A DNA stretch of 43,339 nt. Origin: Phycisphaerae bacterium. Its GTDB lineage: Bacteria; Planctomycetota; Phycisphaerae; Sedimentisphaerales; Anaerobacaceae. Positions 25,174 through 32,974 of the stretch are shown in pieces; the first letter of the stretch is position 1, and every line of letters starts with the position of its first letter. The stretch spans positions 1 to 43,339 of the forward strand of contig JAGOLX010000053.1 of the NCBI GenBank assembly GCA_017993835.1, in the 5' to 3' direction. The position numbers and the translations under genes were made by a program. A model generated the notes under the pieces. The model saw nothing but the letters and a program-made list of their open reading frames with translations. It did no database searches and was not told the DNA's origin.

Positions 25174-25929
25174 ATGAGGCACAGGGATCACACAGACATC
25201 GGCGGCACGTGCGATCAGTTCCTCAGCACGGAATGGTCGGTGATCAGGAGCATCCAGCAGGGAGAGGATGAGGATGATATCCTGATCGGACGGCTCACGG
25301 AGCAGTACTGGAAACCGGTGTACTGCTATCTGCGCCACAAGGGTTTGGACAATGAGACGTCCAAAGACCTGACCCAGGGCTTCTTTCAGCAGATCGTCCT
25401 GGGACGAGATCTGATCCGCCGGGCGGATCGAACCAGGGGCAGTTTCCGAAGGCTGTTGCTCACCGCTCTGGAACGCTACCTGCGGAGCGAGCACCGCAGG
25501 GAAATCGCGTGGAAGCGACATGGAAAGGGCTGGCAGATTCCCTTCGATGAGACCAGCCTGACGCGCAGCAGGGGGCCCATGACGTGTCTGACCGCGGAGG
25601 AATCCTTCAATTATACCTGGCTGGCATCCTTGCTGGATGAAGTCCTGGCCGAGGTCGAGAAAGAGTGCTGCGCGCACGGCTTGGAGACGCACTGGCGGGT
25701 GTTCCGTGATCGGGTTTTGACCCCGATCCTCGACGAGACGGAGCCGCTGCCTCTGACCGAAGTAGCCGGGATGCACGGCGTCGCCGATTGCGCCACGGCC
25801 TCGAACATGATCGTCACCGTCAACCGGCGTCTGCAGACCGCCTTGAGACGGCAGTTGCGGCGGCATGTGAGCACGGATGCCATGGTGGAGGAAGAATTGG
25901 GCGATTTTCTGAGGATGTTCTGCGATTAG
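25174..25929 (+). CDS. RNA polymerase sigma factor, ECF type of the planctomycete kinase-linked kind (251 aa)
   Basis: Region 2 is clear: T-E-W-S-V-I-R-S-I-Q near residue 20, L-T-E-Q-Y-W-K-P-V-Y-C-Y-L-R, then K-D-L-T-Q-G-F-F and R-G-S-F-R-R-L-L-L-T-A-L. This is the pattern of planctomycete and acidobacterial ECF factors that sit beside Ser/Thr kinases. The C-terminal half carries a region-4-like helix-turn-helix, weakly conserved (L-T-E-V-A-G-M-H-G-V). I chose the ATG at 25174 because GAGGTGTCC stands before it; the frame is open further upstream. A gene for a helical protein follows after 35 bases. It should direct polymerase to a target set, plausibly including surface proteins; that target is inferred. 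Confidence 0.85.
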   Translation: MRHRDHTDIGGTCDQFLSTEWSVIRSIQQGEDEDDILIGRLTEQYWKPVYCYLRHKGLDNETSKDLTQGFFQQIVLGRDLIRRADRTRGSFRRLLLTALERYLRSEHRREIAWKRHGKGWQIPFDETSLTRSRGPMTCLTAEESFNYTWLASLLDEVLAEVEKECCAHGLETHWRVFRDRVLTPILDETEPLPLTEVAGMHGVADCATASNMIVTVNRRLQTALRRQLRRHVSTDAMVEEELGDFLRMFCD

Positions 25930-25964
25930 CGCGCAAGATCGCGACGGAATCGCGTATTCAGCCT

Positions 25965-26588
25965 ATGGACAAATGTCTCGCCAACGTGACCAATGCTTCG
26001 CCCGAGCGGCAACCCCGCCAGGCGTCTGCGTTATCATCGGACTGGCAAGAGATGCAGAAGAAATCGACTTTCGGCTTGACACCGGCCCAACTAGGCCGGC
26101 TTTTGGCGGTCAGCGCACGAGCCGCAGACTCGGCGGATGCCATGGCAGAAGACCAAGCCAGAGAGATGTTGTTGCAGGAATACCTGAGTCGCCGCCTGTC
26201 GGAGGAGCCCTTGCTCGCGAAGATCCTGCTCCAACAGACGTGTCGTCCCGTCGCCGAGATTCAGTTGTTGCTCGAAAGAACCATGAAAGCGACTCTGTTG
26301 GACCCCCGATGCGATCTGGCCTTCCTCCAGGCCATCAAGGATCACAACAAGAGATTGTCGGCCATGATCGCTTCCGGTCCCCAGACCCTGATGACCGCGA
26401 CCCTGTACTACGCCGCCGTCGCGGCGGCGCTGGTCTATCACAATCAGCGGATCAGCCGGTACACTATCGAGAACCTGGCCGAGCGTTTCTCGGCGTTGAC
26501 GCAGCGATCCTGGATCGACGGCGAACTCCGGGACCTGTTCCTTCACGCGGCGGCCGTTTGTCGACGAGCCGGACCTGGTCGGCAATGA
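25965..26588 (+). CDS. Unrecognised helical cytoplasmic protein in the sigma-kinase unit (207 aa)
   Basis: There is no signal peptide, no membrane segment and no known motif. It is mostly helical, with runs such as A-R-A-A-D-S-A-D-A-M-A-E-D-Q and L-Y-Y-A-A-V-A-A-A-L-V-Y-H. The start is uncertain: the ATG at 25965 has no ribosome site, and a Met at 26052 has only AAGAG directly adjoining. Its stop overlaps the kinase start by four bases (ATGA), so the two are translationally coupled. Its position between a sigma factor and a kinase suggests a partner or substrate in the same signalling path, possibly an anti-sigma-like adaptor, which is inference only. Confidence 0.65.
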   Translation: MDKCLANVTNASPERQPRQASALSSDWQEMQKKSTFGLTPAQLGRLLAVSARAADSADAMAEDQAREMLLQEYLSRRLSEEPLLAKILLQQTCRPVAEIQLLLERTMKATLLDPRCDLAFLQAIKDHNKRLSAMIASGPQTLMTATLYYAAVAAALVYHNQRISRYTIENLAERFSALTQRSWIDGELRDLFLHAAAVCRRAGPGRQ

Positions 26589-29518
26589 ACCAAGAGCCAG
26601 ACAGCTTGTCTCCACAGCATGAGGATTTGCTCTCGATCAGCCGGCTTGGTCCGGAGGAGGAGAATCTGTTCTCTGCGCCGGCGCCGGAGATCGAAGGCTA
26701 CCAGATCATCGAGAAATTGGGCGAGGCCGGCCAGGGGCAAGTCTGGCGGGCGGTCCAACAAAGCACAGGGCGGCAGGTCGCCCTGAAGGTGCCCCGCGTC
26801 GGCCTATTGGCTTCCAGGAGGATCCTTGCCCGCTTTGAGCGGGAGGTCAGGATTGTCGCTCAGTTGAAGCACCCCCATATTGCCCGTATCGTCGATAGCG
26901 GCGTCCATCGGGGCATGTACTTCTACGTCATGGACCTGATCGAGGGGACACACCTCGACCGATATGTGAAAGAGAACCACTTGTCGCAACGGCAGATCCT
27001 CGAGTTGATGAAGGTCGTCTGCGAGGCGGTCCAGCACGCCCATGAGAATGCCGTCATTCATCGAGACCTGAAGCCGTCCAATATCATCGTCACGCGGGAA
27101 GGCCATCCCTACATCGTCGATTTCGGTCTGGCCAAGAGTCTGGCGGGCGCCGAGGGGGGCGCTACGGTTTCTCTGGACGGAGACACTCCGGGCACGCCAG
27201 CCTACATGTCGCCCGAGCAGGCCGCAGGGCACACGGAACAGGTGGATGCCCACGCGGATGTCTACAGTCTCGGCGCGATCCTGTTCACGCTTCTGACGAA
27301 TCGGTATCCGCATGACCTGTCGGGTTCCCAGATCGAGGTGCTGTGCCGTGTTTCAAAAGAGGAGGTTACGAAACCTCGCGAGGTCGATCCCACGATTGAC
27401 CGTCGTCTCGAAGGCCTGTTGCTCAAGGCTCTTGCGCACGACATTGCCGGTCGGTATGCATCGGCCGGCGAACTGGCAGCGGACATCAACAACTACCTCC
27501 AGGGGGCGCCGCTGCATGCGTCGCCCGGACCGAGGAGACGCCGGGTCCTTTTCGTGTCTCGGGAACACCCTGTCGTCACGGCGTTCGGCCTGCTGATGGT
27601 GGTGATTGGTCTCGCGGCGGGGCTGTTTGTTTTCACGCGTGCGGATCGGCTGTTGTGGCGGAGAGGACGACCCCAGCAACACCAGCCGAACGAAGGGAGT
27701 GTCCTTGCGACCCCGCAGGAGGTGCCTTCGCCGGGCGAAACCGCCGCTGCGGAGTCCACGCTGGACGGTTCCCCCTATAGCATCGAGGCTCTCGCACGCT
27801 ACAGGGCGGGACAATGGCAGGAGACCATCGACGCGTCGCAGACCGCTCTGGATCTGTACTGTGGACCGCGGTGTTTCGATCTGTTTCTTCAGGCCATGGC
27901 CTATTGGCAACTCGGCGACCGCCAGACTGCGGCGAAACAGTACTGGTATGCCATCCAGCGGGTGGGCGAGGAGACGTCTCCTCCTCCGTCGACTGATGAC
28001 CTGCGCCGGGAGTCCGGCGCACTGCTGCGGATGGAGGCCGCGGCGCCGGGATTCGATTTCCTCCTTCGTGGTGTGTGTATTGAGGGCGCAGCCGTGACCA
28101 CCACGTGTGATTCGGCGTCAGGCGTCGATCCCGTCGTACTGCTGGGCAACGATGGACTCGTGGATTCGGATCAAGACGGTGATCTCGAACAGGACAGCGA
28201 CAGCCGGCACATGTGGCTCGCAACGCCAAACCCAGATACAGCCTCCCTCGAATTCGACTTTCACGGCGTTTACCATCTCGACGCGGTCAGGGTCTGGAAT
28301 TACAATGCAGCGGGGCAATCCCATCGAGGACTCAGGACCGCGCGTCTTCGGGTGTGGACGACGATGGCTGGCTGGAGAACCGTCCTGGACGAGGTGCAGT
28401 TTGATGAGGCGCCCGGCGCAGACGGCTACGACAACCCTGTCGTGATCCCGCTGGGTGGGGTGGAGGCCGAGAGGTTCCGCCTGGAGCAGATGGCGAGTTT
28501 CGGCGATCTGGAGCACGTGGGGCTGGCCAAGGTGCAGTTCTTCGATGTCAGGAATCACCGGGCGAGCAGGCCTGCTCCGGCCGATGGATTGGACGTGGGC
28601 GCCGCGCGGGCGGTGAACCTCCAATGGACACCCGCATTGGGCGCCGTGGGCTGCTGTGTATACCTTGGAGATGACTCCCGACACATGCCGCTTCTGGGTA
28701 AAATCCAGAAAGGCAGCAGCATCCAGTGCTCCATGCTGGAGACGCGCCGATGGTACTATTGGAAGGTCGATACCCTGAGGGCCGACGGTTTGATCGTGGA
28801 AGGGCCCCTATGGGCGTTCTCCACCGGGGATTTGGTGGCATGGTGGAAACTCGACGGCATCGACGGCGGTCTGGCGGTCGATGCCTCAGGCCACGGCAAA
28901 CACGGACGCCTGCTGGGCAATCCTCAATGGCAATCAGACCCATCGGGAGGCGCGATTGTCTTTGACGGTTGGGACGATTACATATCTGTTGGCAACCAGC
29001 CGGACTTCGATATCACTTCGCAAATCACGCTCGCGTGCAGAGTGAAAGTGGACGAGTTCACGGTGCCCTGGCAGCCGATTCTCACCAAGGGCAATTACTC
29101 CTGGCGGCTCATTCGGGCCGGAGCAAACGGGGGCATCGAATTTGCTTGCACCGGCCTGCGCGTTCCCGGGACGGTCTGGGGCAATGTGTCCGGAGAGACG
29201 CCGGTGGATGACGGGCAGTGGCACCACATCGCGGGGGTGTGCGATGGGAGCAGACTGTACCTGTATATCGATGGCCGCCTGGATGCGTCGATCAATTGCT
29301 CGGGCAGCATCAATGTCAGGAGTGATCCCGTACTGATTGGAGGCGAGTCGAACGACCCCCTCTCTGTATCGAATCGGAGACCTTGGCGAGGCTCGATTCA
29401 GGATGTCCGCGTCTACAGCTACGCATTGACGCCTGAGGAAGTGACAGCGGTTTATCATGGCGTCGGCCCTGGCCCGCTGGCTCGTCCCGGCCCCGTCGCC
29501 AAAGATGCGAGAGAATGA
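26585..29518 (+). CDS. Transmembrane Ser/Thr protein kinase with discoidin-like and LamG-like outer region (977 aa)
   Basis: The kinase domain spans about 38-305: glycine loop G-E-A-G-Q-G-Q-V, Lys68 in V-A-L-K-V-P, H-R-D-L-K-P-S-N at 159-166 with Asp161, D-F-G at 179-181, and G-T-P-A-Y-M-S-P-E-Q. All catalytic residues are present. One membrane helix at about 329-351 separates it from the outer part: a TPR-like pair near 395-460, a discoidin-like module (W-N-Y-N-A-A-G), an FN3-like piece with R-R-W-Y-Y-W-K-V-D and a LamG-like domain from about 750 (W-K-L-D-G, G-Q-W-H-H-I-A-G-V). It overlaps the preceding gene by four bases. It probably senses an outer ligand and signals to the linked sigma factor; this is inferred from layout. 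Confidence 0.9.
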   Translation: MNQEPDSLSPQHEDLLSISRLGPEEENLFSAPAPEIEGYQIIEKLGEAGQGQVWRAVQQSTGRQVALKVPRVGLLASRRILARFEREVRIVAQLKHPHIARIVDSGVHRGMYFYVMDLIEGTHLDRYVKENHLSQRQILELMKVVCEAVQHAHENAVIHRDLKPSNIIVTREGHPYIVDFGLAKSLAGAEGGATVSLDGDTPGTPAYMSPEQAAGHTEQVDAHADVYSLGAILFTLLTNRYPHDLSGSQIEVLCRVSKEEVTKPREVDPTIDRRLEGLLLKALAHDIAGRYASAGELAADINNYLQGAPLHASPGPRRRRVLFVSREHPVVTAFGLLMVVIGLAAGLFVFTRADRLLWRRGRPQQHQPNEGSVLATPQEVPSPGETAAAESTLDGSPYSIEALARYRAGQWQETIDASQTALDLYCGPRCFDLFLQAMAYWQLGDRQTAAKQYWYAIQRVGEETSPPPSTDDLRRESGALLRMEAAAPGFDFLLRGVCIEGAAVTTTCDSASGVDPVVLLGNDGLVDSDQDGDLEQDSDSRHMWLATPNPDTASLEFDFHGVYHLDAVRVWNYNAAGQSHRGLRTARLRVWTTMAGWRTVLDEVQFDEAPGADGYDNPVVIPLGGVEAERFRLEQMASFGDLEHVGLAKVQFFDVRNHRASRPAPADGLDVGAARAVNLQWTPALGAVGCCVYLGDDSRHMPLLGKIQKGSSIQCSMLETRRWYYWKVDTLRADGLIVEGPLWAFSTGDLVAWWKLDGIDGGLAVDASGHGKHGRLLGNPQWQSDPSGGAIVFDGWDDYISVGNQPDFDITSQITLACRVKVDEFTVPWQPILTKGNYSWRLIRAGANGGIEFACTGLRVPGTVWGNVSGETPVDDGQWHHIAGVCDGSRLYLYIDGRLDASINCSGSINVRSDPVLIGGESNDPLSVSNRRPWRGSIQDVRVYSYALTPEEVTAVYHGVGPGPLARPGPVAKDARE

Positions 29519-29629
29519 ACCGTTTCGGGCGGCGATGGGACCACAATGCCCGGAAGAGAACCAAGGAGCCATCGCGTTCGTCACTTCGACCGTCTGGATG
29601 GCCGCCGGGAAGCTCGATACTGAAGCTCT

Positions 29630-31705
29630 CTACGGAGATGCGCCGGTTCCCGAAGGCGCCTGGCCCAGCATGCACTCCTGGATTCCCTGGGCATCCAGCG
29701 CCACGTCATAGAGGCGCACGTCGTCGATCAGGCCGTGCCAGTAGCGGGAACGCTGCTCCGCGTTCTCCCCGATCAGGACAGGATAGGAATTCGTCGCCAT
29801 CGGACCCGAGGTCGGCGAAAAGGCGTCGAGCGTGCCGTCGATATAGAGGCAGATCGTGCTGCCGTCGAAGGTCCCGGCGACGTGATGCCACTCGCCGTCG
29901 TTGATGCTCCGAACGCCGTTGGCGGCGGCGTAGGTGGTTCCCGGACGAGTGTAGTGGAACCCGATGGTGTCGTACGCCCGGTACCGGTGCAGACGCCAGG
30001 CGGAGTCGCCCTTCGTGACGATCGCGTGCCATTGCCTGTCGAACGTATCGACTTGGATCCAGGCGGAGACTGTCATCTGCTCGGTCAAATCGAAGTCGGC
30101 GTGGTCGCCAATCTCGACGTAGTCGCCGTCGCCGTCGAGCTGCAGGGCGCCGTCGAGCATGCCTCCCTCGGGCAGCCAGACGGGATTGCCCTTCACGGTC
30201 CCATCGTGGTCGCCCACAGAGTCGGAGGCGATAGTCCCGCTGGTCTCGTCCAGCTTCCATTGGGCCATCGGAGGCGTGGCGGACTCGACGATTCCCTGCA
30301 TCGCCTTGACCACCGAGCTTTCGCTCAGCGCGACGTTGTAGATGCGAACCTCATCCATCAGACCCTTGAAGTACCGCCCGCGGGTCTGGGCGTTCTCCCC
30401 GATCATGACAGGATAGGAGTTCGTCGCCATCGGACCCGAGGTGGCCGAGAAGGCGTCGAGCGTGCCGTCGATGTACAGGCAGATCGTGCTGCCGTCGAAG
30501 GTCCCGGCGACGTGATGCCACTGGCCGTCGTTGACGCTCCGAACGCCGTTGGCGGCGGCGTAGGTGGTTCCCGGACGAGTGTAGTGGAATCCAATCGTGT
30601 TGTACCCCCGGTATCGGTGCAGACGCCAGGCGGAGTCGCCCTTCGTGACGATCGCGTGCCATTGCCTGTCGAACGTATCGACTTGAATCCACGCGGAGAC
30701 TGTCATCTGCTCGGTCAAATCAAAGTCGGCGTGGTTGCCAATCTCGACGTAGTCGGCGTCGCCGTCGAGCTGCAGGGCGCCGTCGAGCATGCCCCCCTCG
30801 GGCAGCCAGACAGGATTGCCCTTCACCGTCCCATCGTGGTCGCCCACAGAGTCGGAGGCGATAGTCCCGCCCGTCTCATCGAGCTTCCAGTAGGCGACGA
30901 GTCCGCCTCTCGCTCGGGCGCGGGAACCGTTCGACACGACCAATTTCACGGTGGCCTCGGGCCACAGGACTGTGCCCGGCTCCTGTTCCTGACTGATCAC
31001 CGTGCCGCGTGGCTCCGCGCTGTCGCCATAGATGTAGCCCAGGTTCAGTTCGGCGGCGTTAATCAGCGCCTCGGCCTCCTCGATCGTCATGCCCACGACA
31101 TCCGGGACCTCATACAGTTTCACCACGGCGCCAACCCGCCCCATGATCACTAACGACGCGTCGGCAGTGAATAGTATGGCGAGCCGCCGCACGGGGAACT
31201 CGTCCAGGTCGGGCGCAGTCTGTGGCAAGTCCAGGGTTGTGATGGCTGACAGCCTGACGGTAGACAGTTCCAAATCCATGCAGCCGTCCCATCCTGGAAG
31301 ACGGGCGCTGCTCGCATGGTCCGCTTCGACAACAAAGGAATCTCGGGCGGGGGCGATGCCTAAGTCGTTACTGATCCGAATCCTGTCCTCTCCAGGCGGC
31401 TTGTGGGACGTGAAGGTATAGTCGCCCACAGTCACCGACATCGACATCCCGTCCGGTACCTCCTTGGTATAGTTGTAGGCGACCTGGTGTGAACGGGCGC
31501 CGGAGCTCTGTGGCGTCGTGTTGTAGCTGACCACCACGGTGAAGGTGGCCCCGACGGCCACAGAGCTGTCGAGTTCATTGGACGGGTCGGTCAAGGAGGT
31601 GACCGTTCCCTCATAGCTCCATGTGACGACGTCCGCCCTGGCCGGCCCCCCAGAACACAACAGACACACGCCAACCACAAATGCCGCCGCTCTGGTCGTC
31701 CTCAT
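29630..31705 (-). CDS. Secreted protein with PASTA and two near-identical LamG domains (691 aa)
   Basis: Signal peptide 1-24 (ends G-P-A-R-A). Residues 25-195 are a beta-rich domain of the kind found at the start of exosortase-sorted proteins, but there is no PEP-CTERM tail. A PASTA module at about 198-258 (V-P-D-V-V-G-M-T-I-E-E-A-E, I-S-Q-E-Q-E-P-G-T) could bind peptidoglycan or glycans. Two LamG domains follow, about 268-470 and 480-675, differing at only a few residues, with G-Q-W-H-H-V-A-G-T-F-D and L-Y-I-D-G-T-L-D-A. The ribosome site is weak (AAAGG). The gene is convergent with the kinase, whose LamG is of the same subtype. Confidence 0.85.
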   Translation of the reverse strand: MRTTRAAAFVVGVCLLCSGGPARADVVTWSYEGTVTSLTDPSNELDSSVAVGATFTVVVSYNTTPQSSGARSHQVAYNYTKEVPDGMSMSVTVGDYTFTSHKPPGEDRIRISNDLGIAPARDSFVVEADHASSARLPGWDGCMDLELSTVRLSAITTLDLPQTAPDLDEFPVRRLAILFTADASLVIMGRVGAVVKLYEVPDVVGMTIEEAEALINAAELNLGYIYGDSAEPRGTVISQEQEPGTVLWPEATVKLVVSNGSRARARGGLVAYWKLDETGGTIASDSVGDHDGTVKGNPVWLPEGGMLDGALQLDGDADYVEIGNHADFDLTEQMTVSAWIQVDTFDRQWHAIVTKGDSAWRLHRYRGYNTIGFHYTRPGTTYAAANGVRSVNDGQWHHVAGTFDGSTICLYIDGTLDAFSATSGPMATNSYPVMIGENAQTRGRYFKGLMDEVRIYNVALSESSVVKAMQGIVESATPPMAQWKLDETSGTIASDSVGDHDGTVKGNPVWLPEGGMLDGALQLDGDGDYVEIGDHADFDLTEQMTVSAWIQVDTFDRQWHAIVTKGDSAWRLHRYRAYDTIGFHYTRPGTTYAAANGVRSINDGEWHHVAGTFDGSTICLYIDGTLDAFSPTSGPMATNSYPVLIGENAEQRSRYWHGLIDDVRLYDVALDAQGIQECMLGQAPSGTGASP
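29708..30262. repeat. Internal LamG duplication, 3' copy (630-bp period)
   Basis: The DNA here repeats at 30338-30892 with an offset of 630 bases and only scattered single-base changes. It encodes the second LamG domain of the gene at 29630. Confidence 0.85.
30338..30892. repeat. Internal LamG duplication, 5' copy (630-bp period)
   Basis: This is the partner of 29708-30262, encoding the first LamG domain. The high identity implies recent duplication or continuing gene conversion. Confidence 0.85.
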
Positions 31706-32063
31706 AGTCGCGCCCTTTCCGAAGCAAGCCGGATACCTCTGTCGCCACAGGCAATTCGAGTGTACAACGATATCGAGCCGGGAGCGGATTCAAGGCACAG
31801 ACAGAGAAATCGGCCGCATCAGAACGGGGAAATCAGGGAATCCGGGGTGTGCACGGCGAAGATGCGACGCAGAAACCTCATATTCCACCGCTCCTTTCGT
31901 CTCATAGTGTACCATTTCGCCCCCCGATGTCAACCATTTCCCGGCACGACGCAGAGGATTTGGGGGTATGACTGCATCGGCATGCGTGCAATCGGGATTC
32001 ATGGAGACCCTGGTTTGTCATTCTCACTACACCTGCCCTCGACTCGCGCCAGTCGTCGCGCCT

Positions 32064-32147
32064 GTCGTTCCCGCGGAAGCGGGAATCCATTCATCAGGTC
32101 GCGCCTGATCCCACGGTTCCTGGATTCCTGCTTGGCGCAGGAATGGC
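32064..32147. repeat. Dispersed inverted-repeat element, copy 2
   Basis: It has a hairpin CCCGCGGAAGCGGG at the left, a central GGTCGCGCCTGATCC, and a second hairpin CCTGCTTGGCGCAGG at the right. Its ends are mirror images (GTCGTTCC and GGAATGGC). It is a close copy of the element at 32203-32285 and shares end motifs with that at 2969-3053. Confidence 0.8.
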
Positions 32148-32202
32148 AGAGTCGTGACGAGAGCCCCTGCATCCCCCTCGGGTCGGAGCCGCCCTCCCGG
32201 TT

Positions 32203-32285
32203 GTCATTCCCGCGGAAGCGGGAATCCATTCATTAGGTCGCGCCTGATCCCACGGTTCCTGGATTCCTGCGTGCGCAGGAATGAC
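32203..32285. repeat. Dispersed inverted-repeat element, copy 3
   Basis: The ends GTCATTCC and GGAATGAC are perfect mirror images. The interior matches copy 2, with a one-base difference in CATTAGG and a changed right loop. It lies in tandem, 139 bases after copy 2. Confidence 0.8.
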
Positions 32286-32441
32286 AGAGTCGGGGCAACG
32301 TCTCGTCACTCTGCGGGAGGTCGTAACTGCGGGGCCGCACCCCAGGGGAATTGGGGTCGCGTGGCCGGATTGGGAATTGCGGCGGGGGCCGTCGGACTGT
32401 ACACTGCGGATTTGGAACCGACCGGTGTGCAAGGGGCAGAA

Positions 32442-32888
32442 ATGAAGATCGCGTTGGGCACGGATCACGCAGGATACGAGTACAAGGAACGGATCAAGAA
32501 GCACTTGGCTGAGCGAGGCCACGAGGTGAAGGACTTCGGGACCTTCTCGGCCGAGTCGTGCGACTATCCGGATTTCATCTACCCGGCGGCCCTGGCGGTC
32601 GGGCGGGGCGAGTGCGACCGGGCGGTCGTCCTGGGCGGCAGCGGCAACGGCGAGACCATCGTCGCCAACAAGGTCCGCGGCGTCCGCTGCGCCGTCTGCT
32701 GGAACGAGGAACTGGCGCGACTGAGCCGGGCCCACAATGACGCCAACGCCATCTCCATCGGCGCCAGGATGGTGCCCATCGAACTGGCTCTGAAGATGAT
32801 CGACATCTGGCTGGCCACCCCCTTCGATGGCGGGCGGCACGCCCGACGGATCGAGAAACTCGCGGCGCTCGACAAGTGCTCTTCGTAG
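32442..32888 (+). CDS. rpiB: Ribose-5-phosphate isomerase B, mycobacterial-type (148 aa)
   Basis: It interconverts ribose 5-phosphate and ribulose 5-phosphate in the pentose phosphate pathway, in the cytoplasm. The sugar-phosphate site shows T-D-H-A-G-Y-E at residues 7-13 and the central loop reads G-G-S-G-N-G-E-T, as in the Mycobacterium tuberculosis enzyme, where the Glu after S-G-N-G acts as base; the E. coli-type Cys is absent. R-x-H-N-D-A-N and I-G-A-R-M are also present. Length is normal for the family. AAGGGG precedes the ATG at 32442. RpiB-family proteins can act on other aldoses, so allose- or galactose-type phosphate isomerisation cannot be excluded. Its stop codon falls in the first bases of an inverted repeat. 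Confidence 0.92.
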   Translation: MKIALGTDHAGYEYKERIKKHLAERGHEVKDFGTFSAESCDYPDFIYPAALAVGRGECDRAVVLGGSGNGETIVANKVRGVRCAVCWNEELARLSRAHNDANAISIGARMVPIELALKMIDIWLATPFDGGRHARRIEKLAALDKCSS

Positions 32889-32958
32889 GGTGGGTCCTTG
32901 ACCCACGCGTGAAACCATTGCATCGTGCCTTGACGCGTGGGTTGGAAACCCACCCTAC
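32885..32958. repeat. 74-bp palindromic element after rpiB, possible terminator
   Basis: GTAGGGTGGGT at the left mirrors ACCCACCCTAC at the right, and inside it ACCCACGCGT mirrors ACGCGTGGGT. The stem would be long, with small bulges. No T run follows, so a classical terminator is not certain. The form suggests a small mobile palindrome lying at the end of rpiB. Confidence 0.75.
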
Positions 32959-32974
32959 ATGATCGGAGGATTGC

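Larger units (their letters stand above)
31706..32441. other. Long intergenic region with two dispersed repeats
   Basis: About 735 bases lie between the divergent LamG gene and rpiB. Apart from the two inverted-repeat elements listed separately, I see no gene: the short frames have no ribosome sites and run through the repeats. No convincing promoter hexamers were found. Confidence 0.5.

Noticed and set aside
29708-30892. Possible CRISPR or satellite array, because of strong repetition
   Set aside because: There are just two copies of about 555 bases with a coding explanation, and no short repeats with spacers.
29735-31153. Plus-strand frame with two similar halves, resembling a repeat protein
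   Set aside because: The repetition only mirrors the LamG duplication on the other strand.
29630-31705. PEP-CTERM/exosortase sorting of secreted proteins
   Set aside because: None of the C-termini shows a P-E-P motif followed by a membrane helix and basic tail; the ends are LamG or dockerin-like.
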